Shown piece after piece: positions 7,692 to 16,000 of a DNA stretch of 59,211 bases. Under the pieces are notes generated by a model. It was not told where the DNA came from and ran no database searches. It saw only the letters and a program-made list of their open reading frames with translations. The stretch is taken from IMG/VR virus record IMGVR_UViG_3300036770_005043, positions 1 to 59,211 of that record, one strand, 5' to 3'. Each line of letters starts with the position of its first letter. Position 1 is the stretch's first letter. The translations under genes were made by a program, and so were the position numbers. This DNA is from a virus.

Positions 7692-8270
7692 TCAGGTTAC
7701 GGCCTTAACGCCAGTGCTGCCGTACAGGTGCTCGTTGATTTTCACAACGACCACAGCGAAGTCCCCGAGCGCGTTGCCGGGGACATCCCACAAGCCAACG
7801 ATCTTCAGGTTCAATGCTGCCGTATCAGCGATGGTGGACGAATCCAGTTCCATCGAAGACACGCCCGTGGTGGTGCTGCCGCCCGTTCCAATGACATCCG
7901 CGTTCTTGCCGATATCGGCCTGAACGATGTCCTCGTCGGCTTGGATGATGAACAACTGGTTCGGGTCGTCGATCACGTCGGCAATGATCTTGCCGCTGGT
8001 GATGTTGACGCTGCCCGGATAGTAGTTCTTCCAAGTCGGCTTACCGGAGGAAGGGTCCACATAAAAACAGCCGTTAAATACGCCCAAGGCCGCAGCGTGC
8101 GTGCCTGGGTCAAACTTAACGACATACCCGCCTACGATCGTAACCAGGTCGCCCTGGTAGATCGCGCCTGCTTGGTTGTCCTCAATCTCGTAACCGTACT
8201 GCTTCTGGGCACCAGTTGCAGACAAATTGCCGAGAGGACGAAGACCAAAGGCTTTATCTACGTTTGCCAT
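7692..8270 (-). CDS. Capsid-associated structural (decoration-like) protein
   Basis: This 192-aa protein (MANVDKAFGLRPLGNLSATGAQKQYGYEIEDNQAGAIYQGDLV...) lies directly upstream of the capsid gene. The opening phrase with KAFGLRP and the beta-rich body (VTIVGGYVVKFDPGTHAAALGVFNGCFYVDP) are typical of head proteins encoded next to gpT-like capsids in aquatic phages. The most likely role is capsid decoration or stabilisation; direct evidence is lacking. Confidence 0.78.
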   Translation of the reverse strand: MANVDKAFGLRPLGNLSATGAQKQYGYEIEDNQAGAIYQGDLVTIVGGYVVKFDPGTHAAALGVFNGCFYVDPSSGKPTWKNYYPGSVNITSGKIIADVIDDPNQLFIIQADEDIVQADIGKNADVIGTGGSTTTGVSSMELDSSTIADTAALNLKIVGLWDVPGNALGDFAVVVVKINEHLYGSTGVKAVT

Positions 8271-8298
8271 TTGATAGATCCTCTAAAAAAGTTATTCA

Positions 8299-8769
8299 CT
8301 AGCTCTTCGAGCCGCCGAATGAAACGCGGGATCTGCGGGTCGGACGTTCGATGATCATGCTTGAATGAGCATTGCTTTTCATCAATTCGTTGTCCGCAGC
8401 CTGCATTTGGTCGCCCGCTGCCTTTCGGTAATGCGCATTGCGCTCTTCCACGGTTTCTTCAGGGATACGTGCCAGCAACAAACCGCCTACGCTGATGACG
8501 CCAGCGTGACGACCGTCCTGTACTGTTGGGGCGGGAAAGTCAGGGTATTCGTCGCCTCGGACGAGCTCATAGCCTTCGCGCAAGCGCCCGGCAATGTTCG
8601 TTCGATCTTCTACCCCACCTGCCTCAGCCCGAATCCAACGGTGCTTGTATCCCAAAGGAGCGGGAGGCGCATCCAGTCGCGAAGGGGGACTCCAAGGGCG
8701 GCGCCGCGCAGTCTTCTCGCGAGATTCGGATTCACGAGCAGTGCGATTCAGTGTTTTAGCGTCCGACAT
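8299..8769 (-). CDS. Head-region protein with conserved N-terminal RPWxPPSRLDAP motif
   Basis: This 156-aa protein has a basic start (MSDAKTLNRTARESESREKTARRRPWSPPSRLDAP) followed by GYKHRWIRAEAGGVEDRTNIAGRLREGYELVRGDEYPDFP, then GVISVGGLLLARIPEETVEERNAHYRKAAGDQMQAADNELM. I recognise the block HRWIR-E-GGVED--NI--R-REGYE-VR from hypothetical head proteins of aquatic phages. It sits between the scaffold and decoration genes, so it is probably a minor capsid or assembly protein. Confidence 0.75.
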   Translation of the reverse strand: MSDAKTLNRTARESESREKTARRRPWSPPSRLDAPPAPLGYKHRWIRAEAGGVEDRTNIAGRLREGYELVRGDEYPDFPAPTVQDGRHAGVISVGGLLLARIPEETVEERNAHYRKAAGDQMQAADNELMKSNAHSSMIIERPTRRSRVSFGGSKS

Positions 8770-8774
8770 GTGTC

Positions 8775-9677
8775 TTACTCCTTCACGTACTTGGCGTATT
8801 CCTCAAGGGGAACGCCCAGCTTTTTAGCAATTGCCACTTGACTTGGTGTCAACCTGACAGTGCGGCGTGCAGTGTTGTTGATCCCGGAAGCCCGGGAAGC
8901 GGGGGCGACCGTCTGCACGGTTCGGCCACCTCCGTTTAGCGTTCCGCCGCCATTTCCAAACTTTTGCGGAAATGCCTGACGAATACGTTTGTCAAGTTCA
9001 TCATAATACTCGTCTGAATTCGGGTCAACGCCCTCCACTTGAATCAATTGGCGGTGGATGCCCCACGCAGCGTGGGTCATGACGTTGTCCTTACCGTACC
9101 AATTGTTGCGCTCGGCCCACTCTTCCGCCCGCGGGTCGACTTGGCGAGCCTGTTGTACCGGTTGTTGTACCGGTTGTTGAGCTGCGGCCGCTTGTTGAGC
9201 TGCCAACTGCTGGTAATAGGCCTGACGCTGGGCCTCGGCCACGCTGATCTGGCTTTGCTCCATCGTCAAAGCGGTCAAACGCTGCTGGGCCTCGGTTTCC
9301 GTATCTACATCGCCCTCTTCGCGGGCTTTGCGGATAATTTGCTTGAGGGCTATGGCCTGCGTTTCGACGCGGCTCTTCGCCTCGTACAAACGCGCTTCGT
9401 CCGTCTTTTGGTAGCGCTCCTCAAGCTGCTGCGCATGAGCTTGGACTTGCTTGGCATAGTCCAAAGCAGCCTGTTCGCGACGTTGCGTCTCGCGCAGGCG
9501 CGCGGTCAGCTTGTCAATGCGCTTCTTGACCTTGTCGCCGTACTCGTCCAGTTCGCCTTTTTCCGGCTTTTCCGGAGCGACATCGCGAGCGACAGGGTTC
9601 TTGTCGTCCTCGGGTAACTCAACGGTTGCAGGGGATTCGTCTTCCCCTACGTTGTATTCCAATTCCTGATCGTTCAT
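8775..9677 (-). CDS. Scaffolding protein
   Basis: This 300-aa protein is acidic at the N-terminus (MNDQELEYNVGEDESPATVELPEDDKN) and has a long coiled coil at about residues 45-160 (KVKKRIDKLTARLRETQRREQAALDYAKQVQAHAQQLEERY...). An Ala/Gln-rich linker with a repeated VQQPVQQ follows, then a helical C-terminus ending LTPSQVAIAKKLGVPLEEYAKYVKE, the kind of helix-loop-helix that binds capsid subunits. Size, composition and position between the co-chaperonin and capsid genes are those of internal scaffolding proteins. Confidence 0.87.
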   Translation of the reverse strand: MNDQELEYNVGEDESPATVELPEDDKNPVARDVAPEKPEKGELDEYGDKVKKRIDKLTARLRETQRREQAALDYAKQVQAHAQQLEERYQKTDEARLYEAKSRVETQAIALKQIIRKAREEGDVDTETEAQQRLTALTMEQSQISVAEAQRQAYYQQLAAQQAAAAQQPVQQPVQQARQVDPRAEEWAERNNWYGKDNVMTHAAWGIHRQLIQVEGVDPNSDEYYDELDKRIRQAFPQKFGNGGGTLNGGGRTVQTVAPASRASGINNTARRTVRLTPSQVAIAKKLGVPLEEYAKYVKE

Positions 9678-9692
9678 CTCGGGGATCTCCTG

Positions 9693-10157
9693 TTACATGT
9701 GCAGAATGTCTTCGGGGTCGTGGATTTTTCCCAAGACCTCGTCGTCATTGATAAGGCGGATCTCTCCGCCATCGATGGGGATGCGTGCACCGGCGTAGCG
9801 GCCAAAGATGATCCAATCACCTTCCGCGCACCACGCGCCGGTTGGGAATTTGGACTCATCGGCATAGGCCAAGGGACCGAGTTTGAGGACGTAGCCACAA
9901 ACGGTCGCCAGGTTCTGTCGCCTTTGGGTTTCCTCAGCCAGCACGATGCCGCCTTTCGTGCGCTCTGCGCCACGGTACGGGAGAATGGCCATACGCCATC
10001 CCGTAGGATCCGGAATGCGCTTGAGCACAGAGGCATCGAGCTTGTTGGGGTCAAACCCTTCTTGGGTATACGCATCATCCAACGTGGGCACTTTGTTGGC
10101 TTCCTCTTCCTGCCACTTTTGTTCAAGCGCGGTGAGGGGTTTTGCTGGGGTACTCAT
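9693..10157 (-). CDS. GroES-like co-chaperonin
   Basis: This 154-aa protein contains the Cpn10 pattern: RIPDPTGWRMAILPYRGAERTKGGIVLAEETQRRQNLATVCGYVLKLGPLAYADE (about residues 47-105), then WCAEGDWIIFGRYAGARIPIDGGEIRLINDDEVLGKIHDPEDI. The TKGGIVL mobile-loop region and the GDWIIFGRYAG strand correspond to GroES family landmarks. It is longer than GroES (about 97 aa) because of a 45-residue N-terminal extension. T4 gp31 is a known phage precedent: it replaces GroES to fold the capsid protein. Location between portal and scaffold genes fits capsid folding. Confidence 0.88.
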   Translation of the reverse strand: MSTPAKPLTALEQKWQEEEANKVPTLDDAYTQEGFDPNKLDASVLKRIPDPTGWRMAILPYRGAERTKGGIVLAEETQRRQNLATVCGYVLKLGPLAYADESKFPTGAWCAEGDWIIFGRYAGARIPIDGGEIRLINDDEVLGKIHDPEDILHM

Positions 10158-10167
10158 AAGTCTCCTG

Positions 10168-10368
10168 TCAGATTGAAAAGCCGTCGTCGTCCGTTCGTGA
10201 CTTCAAAAGCGTCTTCACGGATTCCTCTGCCAGCTTCAATCCTTCAAGACGACCCATCATGAAGCGATAACGCTCCATGTCAGCAATCGTGCCGTTCAGG
10301 ATGATTTCTTCCGAGCTTTGTCGGAGCTTTCTAAGCTCTTTGAGAACTGCTTCTGCAAAATCAAGCAT
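10168..10368 (-). CDS. Small helical protein beside the co-chaperonin
   Basis: This 66-aa protein (MLDFAEAVLKELRKLRQSSEEIILNGTIADMERYRFMMGRLEGLKLAEESVKTLL...) is predicted to be two helices with a coiled-coil flavour. Related short proteins lie between portal and capsid genes in other aquatic phages. It is 10 bases upstream of the GroES-like gene, so it is likely co-expressed. Function is unknown. Confidence 0.7.
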   Translation of the reverse strand: MLDFAEAVLKELRKLRQSSEEIILNGTIADMERYRFMMGRLEGLKLAEESVKTLLKSRTDDDGFSI

Positions 10369-10382
10369 GGGTAGGTTCCATG

Positions 10383-10409
10383 AAAAGCAGACGGTTTAGC
10401 GCACCGTCT
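10383..10409 (-). terminator. Weak intrinsic terminator or attenuator after the DUF6496-like gene
   Basis: Read leftward, AGACGGT pairs with ACCGTCT around a 7-base loop and is followed by GCTTTTC. The stem is good but the T-run is only four bases, so it probably lowers rather than stops transcription from the portal region into the co-chaperonin and scaffold genes. Confidence 0.5.
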
Positions 10410-10423
10410 GATAGCGCTTTTGA

Positions 10424-10672
10424 TCAGTATATCTTAACGGGGCGGTTGCCGTCCTTTTTCTTGACGGTACGCACAGGCCCCATCACGCCGCCTTTGCCCT
10501 TCTTGCGAGCGCGGCCGGCTTCCGAATACGCAATCGCAGCCGCCTGCTTTGCCGCAGCGCGCTTGCTCTTAGGCTTGCTCGTGCCAATGCGGCCGGTACG
10601 GCCAAACGAGCTCATCATCTCGCCAATGTTTTCACTGACGACCTTGTTGCTTCGACCCTTTTTAAGCGGCAT
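10424..10672 (-). CDS. Basic small protein, DUF6496-like
   Basis: The ATG at 10672 lies 11 bases inside the end of the portal gene and opens an 82-aa frame: MPLKKGRSNKVVSENIGEMM... then SKPKSKRAAAKQAAAIAYSEAGRARKKGKGG. A longer reading from 10981 is rejected because its extra part only mirrors the portal frame. The block KxxxxKQAxAIAxSEAGR is what I associate with DUF6496. It is strongly basic and has no catalytic motif. Function is unknown. Confidence 0.75.
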   Translation of the reverse strand: MPLKKGRSNKVVSENIGEMMSSFGRTGRIGTSKPKSKRAAAKQAAAIAYSEAGRARKKGKGGVMGPVRTVKKKDGNRPVKIY

Positions 10673-12998
10673 TGCGGCCTCCTTGTGCCTTAGCCATTTG
10701 AAGTTGCAGTTTCTGCTGATCGATCTGCATCGACTGCTGTGCCTTTTGCGATTCAAGCTGTAGCTTCTGCTGATCCAACTGCATCTTGGCCTGATCGGCC
10801 GCGGCGCGTTGATCCAGTTCCTGTTTCTTGAGCGCGACCAACGGGTCTTCGCCGCCGCCTGCCGCTTCGCCAGAGAGCTGGCCTTGCAGGGCTTTGACTT
10901 CCTGCATGTAGGTTGCGCAACGGATCGCGACCATGCCTTCTTTTTGCAAAGCGGAGACCATGCGGTTGGGATCTGTCCCATAGGTTTTGAACAAGTCCGC
11001 TTCCACGTCTTCTTCGGCCTTGATACGAATGTGCTCGAGGATGTGCTGCTGGAGTTCCATGGCCGCCATGGGATTCGACTGAAGAATCGGCGACATGCCC
11101 ATCATCAAGTGGTTGACGATATGCGCATCGTGCTGTTGGCCGGCAAACGCCTTCAGTTTCATCCCGTTGAGTACAGACGAGTTCTCAGAGGCAGGGTCCC
11201 GCGGCATTTGATTGTTTTGCGGAACCAAAATCCCGTCGATATCTCGCACATTGAGCGCCGCGTACACGCGATAGTACGCTTCGTACATGTTGTGCATCTG
11301 CGGAGCGCTTTGCGCCATCTGCAATTGCATCTGTGCGAGCTGAATCCGCTGCGCGGTGCTGAAAATGTTGGGGTCGGCGACCGGCAACACGGAGACCATG
11401 TTGTCGAAGTCCGTGCGCTTGACCTTGCGGCTCGCTCCCGGCACGTCGTACGGGTACTCGTCCGGCATGTACATGCCGAAACCTTCAAAGAGTAGCCGAA
11501 ACTCCAACGACTGCGCGTAGTGCAGGCGTTTGTGGATAGCCGACATGACCATTGAGCCGCGTTCCAAGAGCGCGAGCGTCGTTCCCACCTGCGCGTACTG
11601 GTTTCCGTCGCCCACCTGCATGTCCGCGGTGCTGGAAAGGCGCTTTCCGGCGTCCACCAAAAAGCCAAGCAGCGAAAACAGCACTTGGCTCGGCTCTTTG
11701 TACGGCAGCGGCAGCAAAGAAGACTGCAATTCCGCGCCACCGGCGTCAATGTCACGCCATTCGCCAGGCTGGATCGGATCTGAGTCGTCCGCAATGCGCG
11801 CACCCTTGGCTTTGAAGCCCGCGGGCAGGTTAGCGAGCGTTCCTGCGTCCAAAAGTTGGCGCAATGCGCTGCTGGACGCCTTGGAAAGGCCGCCAATCAA
11901 GTGCACGAAGCCCAAACCGTAGGCGCCGGGGCCTTCGACGAGCACGTAATGCACAAAATAGTTGCGTCGGCAGCACTCTGGGTCGCCTTCGCGCCAGTTT
12001 CGGCGGATTCCAACGACCTGAAGCGTGTCTTCGGCCAGTGTCACGACGTACGGAAGCTTAATTCCGGTTGGTTCGCCGTCTTCATTGACGTCTTCAAAGC
12101 CCGGAATGTCCAAATCGACCAGCATTTCAAGCAAAAAGATCTCGCCGACCTCAGAAGTCGGCTGAATTCCGACGATTTTGTCGACGGCTTCTTGGATTTG
12201 ATCGCCGCTTGCGGGCATCGACTGGTCGTCTATGGCGATATCAAGGTATTCGCCTGCGACAACGCGCTTTCGGAACTCGTTGGAGTCCATCGCAATGCGA
12301 TGAGTAAGCCGTGGGCACTGCGAAACGACGCTCGAACCGCTGTACGGGATGTAAACATCGTCCGCCAAACACAGTTTGGAGACCATTCGGCGCAGTTGTT
12401 GGTCGTAATAGACCTTCTTGAAGGTCGATCCGCCGTATCCGGTGTAGTACAGGAGCTGATCAAATTCCGGTGTGTACTCTTCCATCACCGTCGTGATCTG
12501 ATAATTCATGAAATCCTGCACGCGAGAGGCCTGCTGAAACTTGTCCACGGTCTCTTTGCCCAGGATTTGCGTGCGGACGGGGCCGCCGGCGGGCATCAGC
12601 TCCTTAAATGCCTGCGATTGGAACTGAATAATGGCCTCTTGCAACATCGGATGGGCCACGCCCGACGCACCGCGGAAGGGGCGGGTGCGCTCTTCCATGC
12701 GAAGACCCAGCAGATCCAGGCCTTTGGCGTACATCTGCTCCCAATCCGAGCGCGATCCCTTGTCCGCCTCGAACATCGCCGACACGTCTAACGCGATACG
12801 GCTCAGGACGAGCGGGTCGATAACCTCGGCAAGGTTGGCGTAGAAGTCGACTTCCTTCGCCGTCTCCTCTCCAATCTCGATCGTCGCGCCACCTTCCTCG
12901 TCCAAAATGACTTCGACGTCCGGCAAAGGCGCTTCGCCCTCGGCAATGACCAAGATGCCGCCGTCAGGCGCGGGGTTAACTGATTTATCAATTGGCAT
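10662..12998 (-). CDS. Portal protein (P22 gp1-like)
   Basis: This 778-aa protein matches the size of P22-type portals. Landmarks are RSDWEQMYAKGLDLLGLRMEERTRPFRGASGVAHPMLQEAIIQFQSQAFKELMPAGGPVRTQI (about residues 82-146), the GYGGSTFKKVYYD strand, the GAYGLGFVHLIGGLSKASSSALRQLLDAGTLANLPAGFKAKGAR segment, and a C-terminal Gln-rich coiled coil (AKMQLDQQKLQLESQKAQQSMQIDQQKLQLQM), comparable to the barrel helix. It forms the dodecameric packaging vertex. The order terL, giant protein, portal, scaffold, capsid is conventional apart from the giant gene. AGGA precedes the ATG. Confidence 0.94.
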   Translation of the reverse strand: MPIDKSVNPAPDGGILVIAEGEAPLPDVEVILDEEGGATIEIGEETAKEVDFYANLAEVIDPLVLSRIALDVSAMFEADKGSRSDWEQMYAKGLDLLGLRMEERTRPFRGASGVAHPMLQEAIIQFQSQAFKELMPAGGPVRTQILGKETVDKFQQASRVQDFMNYQITTVMEEYTPEFDQLLYYTGYGGSTFKKVYYDQQLRRMVSKLCLADDVYIPYSGSSVVSQCPRLTHRIAMDSNEFRKRVVAGEYLDIAIDDQSMPASGDQIQEAVDKIVGIQPTSEVGEIFLLEMLVDLDIPGFEDVNEDGEPTGIKLPYVVTLAEDTLQVVGIRRNWREGDPECCRRNYFVHYVLVEGPGAYGLGFVHLIGGLSKASSSALRQLLDAGTLANLPAGFKAKGARIADDSDPIQPGEWRDIDAGGAELQSSLLPLPYKEPSQVLFSLLGFLVDAGKRLSSTADMQVGDGNQYAQVGTTLALLERGSMVMSAIHKRLHYAQSLEFRLLFEGFGMYMPDEYPYDVPGASRKVKRTDFDNMVSVLPVADPNIFSTAQRIQLAQMQLQMAQSAPQMHNMYEAYYRVYAALNVRDIDGILVPQNNQMPRDPASENSSVLNGMKLKAFAGQQHDAHIVNHLMMGMSPILQSNPMAAMELQQHILEHIRIKAEEDVEADLFKTYGTDPNRMVSALQKEGMVAIRCATYMQEVKALQGQLSGEAAGGGEDPLVALKKQELDQRAAADQAKMQLDQQKLQLESQKAQQSMQIDQQKLQLQMAKAQGGRNAA

Positions 12999-13039
12999 GT
13001 TGGTATCCTAGTCAATCAGCGCGTTGAAAACAACGCGGG

Positions 13040-16000
13040 CTAGTCTTGATCGCGGAACAAGCGACGAACAAACTCTACAAGCTGTTGGTTATCCATGCCT
13101 TGCACAAAGTTTTCCGCGCCCGGGACATCTTGTGGAGCCTGTGGCAGTTGACCAATACCTTGTTGCTCAGGCGGAACTTGCTGGACGGGCGGCGCTTGTT
13201 GTTCGGGGGCCTCTCTTCCGATTGGCTGAGGCTGGCCCAAACGCGCCCTGACGTTAAACCTTAGCTCGTCCGCCTTTTGTTTTTTATAGGCCAACGCTAA
13301 CGGAGGAAGAAACGAGTCGCTCTCGTTAATGTTTTGGATCCCAAGCTTGTTAAAAAGACTTACTAACTCTTGACCATAGGGGGCCGGCATTACGTTGCCT
13401 GTTGCACGTCCAGCTCCACGAATCTGAGAAGCAACTTTAGGAGCGCCCGGAATATTAAAGACTTCAACGGTAGTAACGGGGCGCCCTCGTTGGTCACGAA
13501 GTGAATATATCTCTACTTCTCCGTCTAAAAACTGCTGGTGCTTTTGTGGGCCATACATTCCGTCTCTTGCATACCCGCCAACGGAATGACCAAGGTATGC
13601 GCCCTCAATCGCGGTAGCTTCTGCGTCTGTGATTCTTCTCCAAGTAAATCCCGGGTGGGGGGCGCTTTCAGGATAGGAAATTAAAGGCTCACTTACCCCT
13701 TCTAGGTATACCTTTGGATCAACCGGCTTGTTGTCTCTGATTCGTTGAACAACCGCCTGACGTGCTCGTATTTGTTCTGTCTTTTTAACAGATCCTTTGA
13801 TGGCATCCTCGTACCGCAGTTTTTTAATTTCGCGAGGGGATAACGTCGCCAAATAATCAATCAACTCTTTTTCACTAAGGATTTCTTTAAGAGCAGGGTC
13901 TATTGTCCTAACATCGTATATAGGTTGGCCTTTCTCAATGGCTGTTCGCAGTGACTTGGGCAGGGTGGAAGGATCGGCTAAGGCTAGGGCCGCCATTTCT
14001 CTGCTAGGGGTAGTGTAGTCAGCGGATACTAGCAATTCCTTCGGACTAGTGAGGGCCTTGGCTTGTTCAGGATGCACATAGCCTACGTAGGAAACGTCCG
14101 GGTTTACTTCGGTTGCGCGAACCCCCTCATTAATTAACTTTTGCTGCATAAGCTCTTTGAGGTCTCGTTGAGCTGTGCTTACTTGATCAGTCACAGAATA
14201 CCGACCGGTGGGCGTTCCTATTGTTTCTCTGCCTATAACTGTCCCTTTCATGCCCGTCATTCGATCGTAAATACGATTGATGTCTTCTAGTGCTTGAACT
14301 GCACCGCGGCTTGGGAAAAAACGGGTTTCTCCCGTTTCGGGATTAACGCGGCTTTTGCCCTCTCGTGCGCTAGACACAAGATACTCCCGTATTCCACCGG
14401 GTTGGTTTAGCCGTTCGGTCGAAATCTTCCCTGTTTTTATGGCTTCAAAGATAGGATCATTCTTTGTCCCAAACTGATTGGCATAGTAGTTCCTAACTTT
14501 TGTGTTAAGAAAATCTGCGATTGCGGACGTCTTTTCGGCGTCCATGCCCATTTGAACCCGAAGTTGATTAACATATGTCAAAGCATCATCAATTGTCCTG
14601 GCTACATAGCCCATTGGGGCCCATGATTTGTATTCAGGGGCCTCTCCCACTAACAGCCCGGGAGAGGCAGGCGCTGCGGTTCTTTTTTCAATGGGGACAG
14701 GTGGCGCGTCCGGGAAATCTAAGACGATGCCGTCTCCTGTAGGACGAACTACTTCAGAGCGGGGGGTGCCTTTGGGGACGGGCAGTGGGACGTTCTCGCC
14801 CAGCATTTGCGCAAAGGCCTCGGGGCTTGACGTACCTTGTTTGAGGTAATCGGATACCGCAGCAAGCGCTTTAGCCGCTTCGCCCTTGGGGTCCCCTTTC
14901 GCGCGCTGAGCGGCGGCAATAAAGGCGTCCACCGATTGGGTGTCCATAGCAGGGGCTTGGCCGCGAAGTTCTTCTGGAGATAGTTCACGAATCTTCTGTA
15001 ACGTGCCACGGCCGAAGTCCAGCACTTCGCCGGGTAATGCCGCTAGGCCCCGTAACTGATCCATGAGCCCTGATCCAAAGGCCCCGACTGTACCGGCTAC
15101 GCGAGGGGCTGCGAGGGCCGCTTCTTCAATCTGGTCGGCGTCTGGGTTCATCAAACGCATCAAGCGACGCAACTCTTCTTGGGACGTCTCTCCCGTTTCC
15201 GGGCTGCCTTCGGCGCGTTTAACGGGCGGGATGGTGATGCTCACCGGGCGTCGTACTCCGCGTTTTTGAGCAAGCCAGACTAGGGGGTTATCAGAAAGTG
15301 CGATGTCCCCTTCGTAGTCATATACGTCGTTTACCTGAATCGACCCGTCAGGCATGCGCTTAAACCTAAAGGTGCCTAACGTGTTTCTGAGACTCCCAGA
15401 CGGTCCGATATTAAAATCGGAATCCAAGACGTCCAGAGGCAGGCTACCGTCCGCCATGTTGCGGCGAATGAACTCACGGTGGTGAGCGTAGCTCGCAATG
15501 CCCGGCAGCTCTTTCCCCGTCTTTTTGCTTCTTACCGGGTTCTTTTCTGCGAGATCAATAAACGCCCGCAGCTTCTCCAGTTCTTCTGAAGAAAAGTCCT
15601 TAGTCGTCAGCGGCGCTTGTTTTTTTTTATTGCTCAAGACGGATTCCAGGTACGTCCGTACCTGAAGGGGTAGGATAGCGGAGTCCGCTTCACCGCCTTC
15701 TGCAAAGCGGCGGGTCATCAGGTCACCCATGCGGCTTAGGGTTTCTTTGCCAAAAGTGTTACGCATCAGATCCTTCGCTGACATCGCATCGCGCGAGCGC
15801 ACGTTCTCCGACATCTTCAAAAGTTCTGCCAGGGTGTCGGGTGCGCGCTCTGGCCCTTGGGCCGTGGTCAACGACTCAAGCTCCATGGCCATACCCTTCG
15901 CAGTGCCCTTGTCCGTCTTCTTCTCGATCGGACGACGCGTCGTGCGCTTAACGGTCTGCGACACAGGGGTGGACGAGAACTCAGTGGTCGAGGTTCCCTC

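Noticed and set aside
10809-11495. Rightward 228-aa open frame antisense to the portal gene
   Set aside because: It is a shadow of the portal frame in GC-rich codons; no start signal or family resemblance.
11856-12791. Rightward 311-aa open frame antisense to the portal gene
   Set aside because: Long only because the portal codon usage avoids reverse stops; the sense-strand portal is clearly real.
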